The translations under genes were made by a program, and so were the position numbers. From DASPTR01 sp964475545 (GTDB lineage Archaea > Thermoproteota > Bathyarchaeia > Bathyarchaeales > Bathycorpusculaceae), in assembly GCA_964475545.1 (NCBI GenBank), contig CAYYXF010000051.1:1-9792 (forward strand): DNA of 9,792 nucleotides, written 5' to 3'. The notes under the pieces were generated by a model that was not told the origin of the DNA, did not search any database, and saw nothing but the letters and a program-made list of their open reading frames with translations. This document shows, in pieces, positions 6,263-9,792 of this stretch (positions are counted from its first letter, which is position 1; each line of letters starts with the position of its first letter).

Positions 6263-6312
6263 CACTAGCTTATCCGACCTCCATTTTGAAACAGTCGCGA
6301 TTTCCAACAGCC

Positions 6313-6318
6313 TTTAAA
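6313..6318. promoter_or_regulatory. Shared TTTAAA element between divergent genes
   Basis: TTTAAA sits inside the near-palindrome GCCTTTAAATGGC. It is about 40 bp before the RPA-like ATG on the plus strand and about 50 bp before the DUF131 GTG on the minus strand. Because the core is symmetric it could serve TBP in both directions. No Shine-Dalgarno is visible for the RPA-like gene, consistent with a short or absent leader. Confidence 0.45.
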
Positions 6319-6356
6319 TGGCTTTGTGCCTTCAATAATTCCGTGTCGAAGCCTAA

Positions 6357-7517
6357 ATGACAATCGAAGAAATAATAGAGCAAATTCGTTCGCAGCACCC
6401 TGAAATCTCGAAAGAGGAAATAGCAGAAAGACTGAAAAAGGAGAAGCACAGGACGAGCGGTTTCATCTCGGAAGATACTCTCTTGCGAATGATTGCAGCA
6501 GACCTCGGCATGGAAACCCAGGCCGCTGGCTTCACAACGCCTACACTCTCAACAGCAGACTTGGTTCCAAGCCTACGTGACGTTACCGTTGTCGGCCGTG
6601 TTGTTGCAGTGTTTCCGGTCAAGGCTTTCAACGGGAACAGAAATGGCAGATTTGCAAGCTTCCTTGTTGCTGATGAGAGTAGTATAGTGCGGGTTTTGAT
6701 GTGGAATGATAGGACGGATCTCGTAGAGTCCGGCAAGATAAAGGTCGGGCAGATAGTGCGCATCTCTCATGGATACACTAAGGATGGCCGCGGAGGAAAG
6801 GTTGAGCTGCACGTTGGACAAAGATGCAGAGTCGACATCAACCCTCCAGACGTGGAACAAAAAAGCTATCCTACCATAAGCAAGTTCGCAACAAAAATCA
6901 GCAAAATAACTCATGATCAAAAGAACAAGAAAGCAAGCGTTATCGGCACGGTCAAGAGGATTTTTTCAGCATCAACCTTTGAAAGGCAGGATTCAACTTC
7001 CGGAAAAGTGATGCGATTCATCCTAGCGGACGAAACTGGAGAGATATCCATTGTGGTATGGAACGAAAAAGTCGATGAGCTTCAGACGATGCTGAAGGAG
7101 AATGCGGGACTGCAAATTGTAGACGCCAAATTGAAGAAGAGCATGGAAGAAAAACCAGAGCTCCACATTGACTCGGCGACCTACGTAGGAGCATTTATGC
7201 CTGATGAACAAATCCTGAAAATATCCGATCTAAAAGAAGGTATGTCCCACGTTAGTCTTGAAGGAGAAGTCGCTACAAGACCCATACTCAGGGAAGTAAA
7301 AACATTCAAGAAGGAAGTTGTAAATCTTGCCAGTTTTGAATTGGAGGATGGAACCGCGAAAATATGGGTTTCAGCATGGGGAAAGCACACGAGCCTTGCC
7401 TGTGACCTAAAAGTGGGCGACAGAATACTCTTGAAAAACGCTTATGTCAGAAGAGGCTTCGGAGACCAACTCGAAATATCCACAAGGGAGACTACATCTT
7501 TGAATGTTGTCCATTAG
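6357..7517 (+). CDS. RPA-like single-stranded-DNA-binding protein with three OB folds
   Basis: This 386-residue protein likely coats single-stranded DNA during replication, repair and recombination. An N-terminal helical region (1-50, EEIIEQIRSQHPEISKEEIAERLKKEK and SEDTLLRMIAADLG) resembles a small helical/winged fold. Three OB folds follow, about 68-160, 180-285 and 287-380. Each begins with the expected motif: VTVVGRVVAVFPVKAF..., ASVIGTVKRIFS...GKVMRFILADETGEISIVVWN and VSLEGEVATRPILREVKTF...LASFELEDGTAKIWVSAWG. The VLMWN, IVVWN and WVSAW tryptophan strands are hallmark RPA features. There is no C-terminal zinc finger, unlike many euryarchaeal RPA subunits. The ATG at 6357 has no ribosome binding site but a TATA-like box at 6313-6318, so leaderless or short-leader translation is likely. 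It may be named rpa1-like; the exact symbol is not certain. Confidence 0.9.
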   Translation: MTIEEIIEQIRSQHPEISKEEIAERLKKEKHRTSGFISEDTLLRMIAADLGMETQAAGFTTPTLSTADLVPSLRDVTVVGRVVAVFPVKAFNGNRNGRFASFLVADESSIVRVLMWNDRTDLVESGKIKVGQIVRISHGYTKDGRGGKVELHVGQRCRVDINPPDVEQKSYPTISKFATKISKITHDQKNKKASVIGTVKRIFSASTFERQDSTSGKVMRFILADETGEISIVVWNEKVDELQTMLKENAGLQIVDAKLKKSMEEKPELHIDSATYVGAFMPDEQILKISDLKEGMSHVSLEGEVATRPILREVKTFKKEVVNLASFELEDGTAKIWVSAWGKHTSLACDLKVGDRILLKNAYVRRGFGDQLEISTRETTSLNVVH

Positions 7518-7520
7518 GAA

Positions 7521-7535
7521 GGCATTTTTTCTGCC
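7521..7535 (+). terminator. T6 terminator after RPA-like gene
   Basis: A T6 run (7525-7530) lies within GGCA...TGCC inverted arms, 4 nt after the RPA-like stop. Archaeal termination needs mainly the T-run; the stem is short. The remaining 7536-7689 shows no gene I can support. Confidence 0.5.
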
Positions 7536-7637
7536 GTAGGGCATTAGAACTGGGACCGTTCCCGAATATTACGTGTGCGATCTACAACACAAGAACATGG
7601 CAAGAACTGAGTCTGTGTAGACAGAAGTTGTAAGCTA

Positions 7638-7652
7638 ATTGGAAAAGCCAAT
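7638..7652 (-). repeat. Inverted repeat downstream of tRNA-Met
   Basis: ATTGG and CCAAT arms around a 5-nt loop (7643-7647) lie about 40 nt past the tRNA 3' end. Read on the minus strand the loop is CTTTT, so a tRNA terminator is possible but weak. Confidence 0.3.
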
Positions 7653-7689
7653 AGATGCCACAAGCTGATACGTGCTTGGGCTCTCAACG

Positions 7690-7798
7690 TGGTGCCGGGG
7701 GCGGGATTCGAGCCCGCGACTTCTGGACTTGAGGCGTTTGCCCCTTTTGTTCTCCAGATTATGAGTCTGGCGCCCAAGCCAGGCTAGGCTACCCCGGC
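7690..7798 (-). tRNA. tRNA-Met(CAT), intron-containing, CCA encoded
   Basis: Read on the minus strand, GCCGGGG (7798-7792) pairs with CCCCGGC (7700-7694). The discriminator is A and CCA is encoded at 7692-7690. The D arm is GCCT/GGGC and the anticodon stem CCAGA/TCTGG encloses loop CTCATAA with anticodon CAT (7763-7761). The T arm is GCGGG/CCCGC with loop CTCGAAT, a C at position 54 where T is usual. A 31-nt intron (7721-7751) sits in the variable loop; removing it leaves AGGTC, a standard five-base variable loop. The G1-C72 pair and lack of three G-C pairs in the anticodon stem argue against the initiator. Elongator Met is most likely; tRNA-Ile2 with agmatidine is the alternative. Confidence 0.92.
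7721..7751 (-). other. tRNA intron at position 45/46 (non-canonical)
   Basis: The 31-nt intron is bordered by a relaxed bulge-helix-bulge. Exon CTGG (7757-7754) pairs with intron CCAG (7726-7723), with 3-nt bulges AGA (7753-7751) and AAG (7722-7720). Cutting after the second base of each bulge joins AG to GTC. Inside, GGGGC (7744-7740) and GCCTC (7735-7731) form a hairpin around AAAC. The outer helix is not evident, so this is an HBh'-type motif. The splicing endonuclease and ligase are not in the window. Confidence 0.75.
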
Positions 7799-7901
7799 CT
7801 TTGTTTTGGGTATTTTGTTGGGAAAAGTCTGAATTAAGTCTATCGATGCTTGTGTTTTTCGTAAAGATGAAGCGATTTGGGGCGAATCGTGTTCTCCCTG
7901 G

Positions 7902-8276
7902 CTATTCTTTCTTTTCCTCTCGCTTCTTCAGCAGATCCAGATATTCGGGCATCGTCTTTTCGATATTCCATTCAAAGGAGTTGTCAACGGTCGAGTTCCA
8001 CCAGTTTATGAATCTCTCCATGCTGACCCTGAGGAATACTAGTAGGATTGCAGCTGGAATGATTATTACTAACGCAATATTCGTGGGGAAGGGGAAGAAC
8101 AGTAGCAGGGTAATATTCAGGGCAAATTCCAGCACCAGGAAGACCGGTACGATCAAGCCCCAGAATATTCCCGAAGAAGTGCTTTCCACGAACTCCGAAC
8201 CTGGAATCTTCAAAATCAGCCTGTAGTACCAGGGCAGCTTGTTCTTGTCGATGGGTCTGGCTTTTGGCTCTGTCAT
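7902..8276 (-). CDS. Two-span membrane protein of unknown function
   Basis: The protein has 124 residues. A charged N-terminus (about 1-32, KARPIDKNKLPWYYRLILKI) is followed by two hydrophobic helices, about 36-60 and 65-83, and a hydrophilic C-terminus with Trp pair (NWWNS) and a charged tail (LLKKREEKKE). The topology is thus two spans with both ends probably cytoplasmic. I do not recognise a family or catalytic motif. The ATG at 8276 lacks a clear ribosome binding site. A TTATGTAA-like box near 8309-8316 would place the transcript start close to the ATG, so a short leader is likely. The gene is separated from rpiA by 82 nt that include an inverted repeat. Confidence 0.75.
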   Translation of the reverse strand: MTEPKARPIDKNKLPWYYRLILKIPGSEFVESTSSGIFWGLIVPVFLVLEFALNITLLLFFPFPTNIALVIIIPAAILLVFLRVSMERFINWWNSTVDNSFEWNIEKTMPEYLDLLKKREEKKE

Positions 8277-8343
8277 CGTTACTCGTGCACAAGCTATCGC
8301 AAAAAGTTACATAAGCTTTTGTGCTGCGCAAGCAAGATTCTTC

Positions 8344-8358
8344 ACCAATATGATTGGT
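8344..8358. repeat. Perfect 6-bp inverted repeat after rpiA stop
   Basis: ACCAAT-ATG-ATTGGT begins directly after the rpiA TAA (8361-8359) and lies about 70 bp upstream of the membrane-protein ATG. With a 3-nt loop it is a poor hairpin, so a protein binding site upstream of the downstream gene's promoter is as likely as a terminator. Confidence 0.35.
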
Positions 8359-9063
8359 TTATTTCTCGATTTTCTCAACAGTAGAACGAGTTCCAAGGTA
8401 TACTATGTCTGCCATTCTCACAAAGAGCCCGGTTTCAACGACTCCGGGGATGTTGTTCAGTCGGCTCTCCAGCTCTGCAGGTTTCTGAATCAGCCCAAAG
8501 TTTGCGTCTACAATTACGTTGCCATTGTCCGTTATGGTGGGTCCAACCTTTCCCTTTCCTTCTCTCAGAGCTGGTCTTCCACCTATCTTCTCTAGCTTGA
8601 GCATTACTGTTCGGGCGGCAAACAGTATTACTTCCAATGGAACAGGATGGTCTTTTTCTCCTAGGGTCTTGACTTTTTTTGTTTCGTCCGCTATGATTAT
8701 GAGTTTCTTTGATGCCGACGCGACTATTTTCTCTCGGGTAAGCGCGCCACCCATGCCCTTGATGAGGTTCAACTCTCGATCTATTTGGTCTGCTCCATCT
8801 ATTGTTAGGTCTAGTACTGGATGTTCGTCCAACGTTGTTAATGGAATTCCATTCTTTATGGCAAGCATTGAGGCTTGATGGGATGTTGGGACGGCTAGGA
8901 TATGCAGTTGCTCCCGCTTGGCTTTGTTGCCTAATTCCTCAATAGCATAGGCAGCTGTACTTCCGCTTCCCAAGCCGATGACGAATTTGTCTTTGACATG
9001 TCCAACTGCTTTTAGGGCAGCTTTCTTCTTAGCATCTTCAATCCAATCTTGCCTAGGATTCAA
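8359..9063 (-). CDS. rpiA: Ribose-5-phosphate isomerase A
   Basis: This cytosolic enzyme interconverts ribose-5-phosphate and ribulose-5-phosphate, supplying ribose for nucleotides. All signatures of the RpiA fold are present in the 234 residues: GLGSGST phosphate loop (30-36), TIDGADQID (87-95, active-site Asp pair), KGMGGAL (102-108) followed by the catalytic REK (E111, K112), VDANFG (185-190) and PGVVETGLF (206-214). Length is typical (220-240). The start is TTG at 9063, since no other start retains the N-terminal helix that precedes the phosphate loop; it lies 11 nt inside the 3' end of the upstream gene, so translation is probably coupled. An inverted repeat follows the stop directly. 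Confidence 0.96.
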   Translation of the reverse strand: MNPRQDWIEDAKKKAALKAVGHVKDKFVIGLGSGSTAAYAIEELGNKAKREQLHILAVPTSHQASMLAIKNGIPLTTLDEHPVLDLTIDGADQIDRELNLIKGMGGALTREKIVASASKKLIIIADETKKVKTLGEKDHPVPLEVILFAARTVMLKLEKIGGRPALREGKGKVGPTITDNGNVIVDANFGLIQKPAELESRLNNIPGVVETGLFVRMADIVYLGTRSTVEKIEK

Positions 9064-9754
9064 TTTCCATCTGCCCCAGTCTGTCTAGGACTTTCTCGAC
9101 CTCGTTTCTGATCTCCTCTATTCTCCTTTCAGCCTCGGATCTTGGGATTGGTTTGGCTGAAGGCGGTTTCCTCTTTCTCTTTGATTTCTCATCTGCGGCA
9201 GGCTTCTCTTCTCCACCAGGCGTTGGTGCTGTTTCCGCAGTGGGTATGGTTATTTCCTTGATCGGTTTTGCTTCTGTTCTGACGCGAAGCTCTTCGATTT
9301 TTCCACTCAGGTCGTCGAAGCGCTCACTGAAGAGCTTCATCAGATCCTCCTGCATGGCTTCAAGTTCGTGCAGGGCAACCACAGATTCATCCCGCGAGAT
9401 GGCGTCCTTTACGGTCATCATTCGAGATTTGTAAGTCTGTGCAAGCCTCTCTCTTTCTTCCTCTGTAATCTTTCCTTCTGCGTTCGCCTCATACAGTCGC
9501 CTAATTGCGTCGGACAGAATTTCCCGTTCCAACTCCAAGATCCGCAGTTCATCTTTAGCGCGACCCGCCTGATTCGAAGTGATGCTCTTATCAATCTTGA
9601 AAGGCAGACCCCTTGAACCAGTCTGCAGTTTTTCGCCTTCAGGCACTTTTTCCTTCCTTTTTCCGCGTCCCCTCATTGCAACAAGGATTAACAAGCAGGC
9701 CGCAACTACCACTACTACTATTACTGTGATGGGCAGGGGATCGTCAAGGGGCAA
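9053..9754 (-). CDS. Membrane-anchored coiled-coil protein upstream of rpiA
   Basis: This 233-residue protein has one N-terminal transmembrane helix (about 8-27, V/I/A rich) followed at once by a basic stretch (RGRGKRKEK), so the bulk is predicted cytoplasmic. Residues 65-160 are charged helical coiled coil that include YEANAEGKITEEERERLAQTYKS, resembling the short SHOCT-like helical hairpin. A Pro/Lys-rich linker (about 164-206) then leads to a final helix (EAERRIEEIRNEVEKVLDRL). The family is not recognised. The TTG start is supported by AGAGAGG 7 nt upstream. Its stop lies within the first codons of rpiA (11-nt overlap). A role in anchoring or envelope organisation is inference only. Confidence 0.82.
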   Translation of the reverse strand: MPLDDPLPITVIVVVVVAACLLILVAMRGRGKRKEKVPEGEKLQTGSRGLPFKIDKSITSNQAGRAKDELRILELEREILSDAIRRLYEANAEGKITEEERERLAQTYKSRMMTVKDAISRDESVVALHELEAMQEDLMKLFSERFDDLSGKIEELRVRTEAKPIKEITIPTAETAPTPGGEEKPAADEKSKRKRKPPSAKPIPRSEAERRIEEIRNEVEKVLDRLGQMEIES

Positions 9755-9792
9755 GAGTTTTCCTCTCTACCACCATTGTTGTTTATCCATAT

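Noticed and set aside
7544..7777. Minus-strand reading frame of 77 residues
   Set aside because: It runs through the tRNA-Met gene; part of its apparent protein (EVAGSNPAPGT) is the usual false translation of a tRNA T arm.
7690..7798. Initiator tRNA-Met
   Set aside because: It has G1-C72 rather than A1-U72 and lacks three consecutive G-C pairs in the anticodon stem.
7801..8226. Plus-strand reading frame opposite the two-span membrane protein
   Set aside because: It is the complement of a gene with better topology and start context, and its Arg/Ser/Phe composition is typical of a shadow frame.

Overview
The window looks archaeal. It has TATA-like boxes 35-50 bp ahead of several genes, Shine-Dalgarno sites of the GGAGGTG type, a tRNA-Met gene interrupted by a bulge-helix-bulge intron, and families that are archaeal or mostly archaeal (DUF131/TIGR00304 membrane proteins, archaeal SbcD-related phosphoesterase, RPA-type OB-fold protein, HTH_45 winged helix, Roadblock/LC7 with an AbrB-like tail). 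Moderate GC and the gene mix suggest a Bathyarchaeia/Thermoproteota-like lineage. That placement is inference; no rRNA or strict phylogenetic marker is present.

Layout. (1) 119-1787, plus strand: a compact cassette of a coiled-coil protein, a Roadblock-like domain fused through a Pro/Glu linker to an AbrB-like segment, and a second Roadblock-like protein, followed by T-runs. (2) 1936-2551: two winged-helix regulators transcribed towards each other, overlapping by 11 bp. (3) 2714-4386, plus: an inositol-monophosphatase/FBPase-family enzyme translationally coupled (ATGA) to an archaeal metallophosphoesterase. (4) 4451-5675, plus: Hsp20 with a clear promoter and ribosome binding site, a small SWIM zinc-finger protein, and a 38-residue one-helix membrane microprotein. 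(5) 5683-6262, minus: two tandem DUF131-family membrane proteins with a GTGA overlap, the second with a -1 frameshift. (6) 6357-7517, plus: an RPA-like ssDNA-binding protein that appears to share a TTTAAA promoter element with the divergent DUF131 pair. (7) 7690-9754, minus: tRNA-Met(CAT) with a variable-loop intron, a two-helix membrane protein, ribose-5-phosphate isomerase A, and a membrane-anchored coiled-coil protein overlapping rpiA by 11 bp.

No CRISPR array, insertion sequence or phage signature was seen. The genes form small separate housekeeping and regulatory units rather than one pathway. The IMPase/FBPase and RpiA both belong to sugar-phosphate metabolism but are far apart and on opposite strands. 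The most distinctive items are the Roadblock cassette, the frameshifted DUF131 gene, the non-canonical tRNA intron and the unlisted microprotein. With these included, no stretch above 300 bases lacks a gene; the longest gaps (1788-1935, 2552-2713, 7518-7689) hold only promoter, terminator or unassigned sequence.
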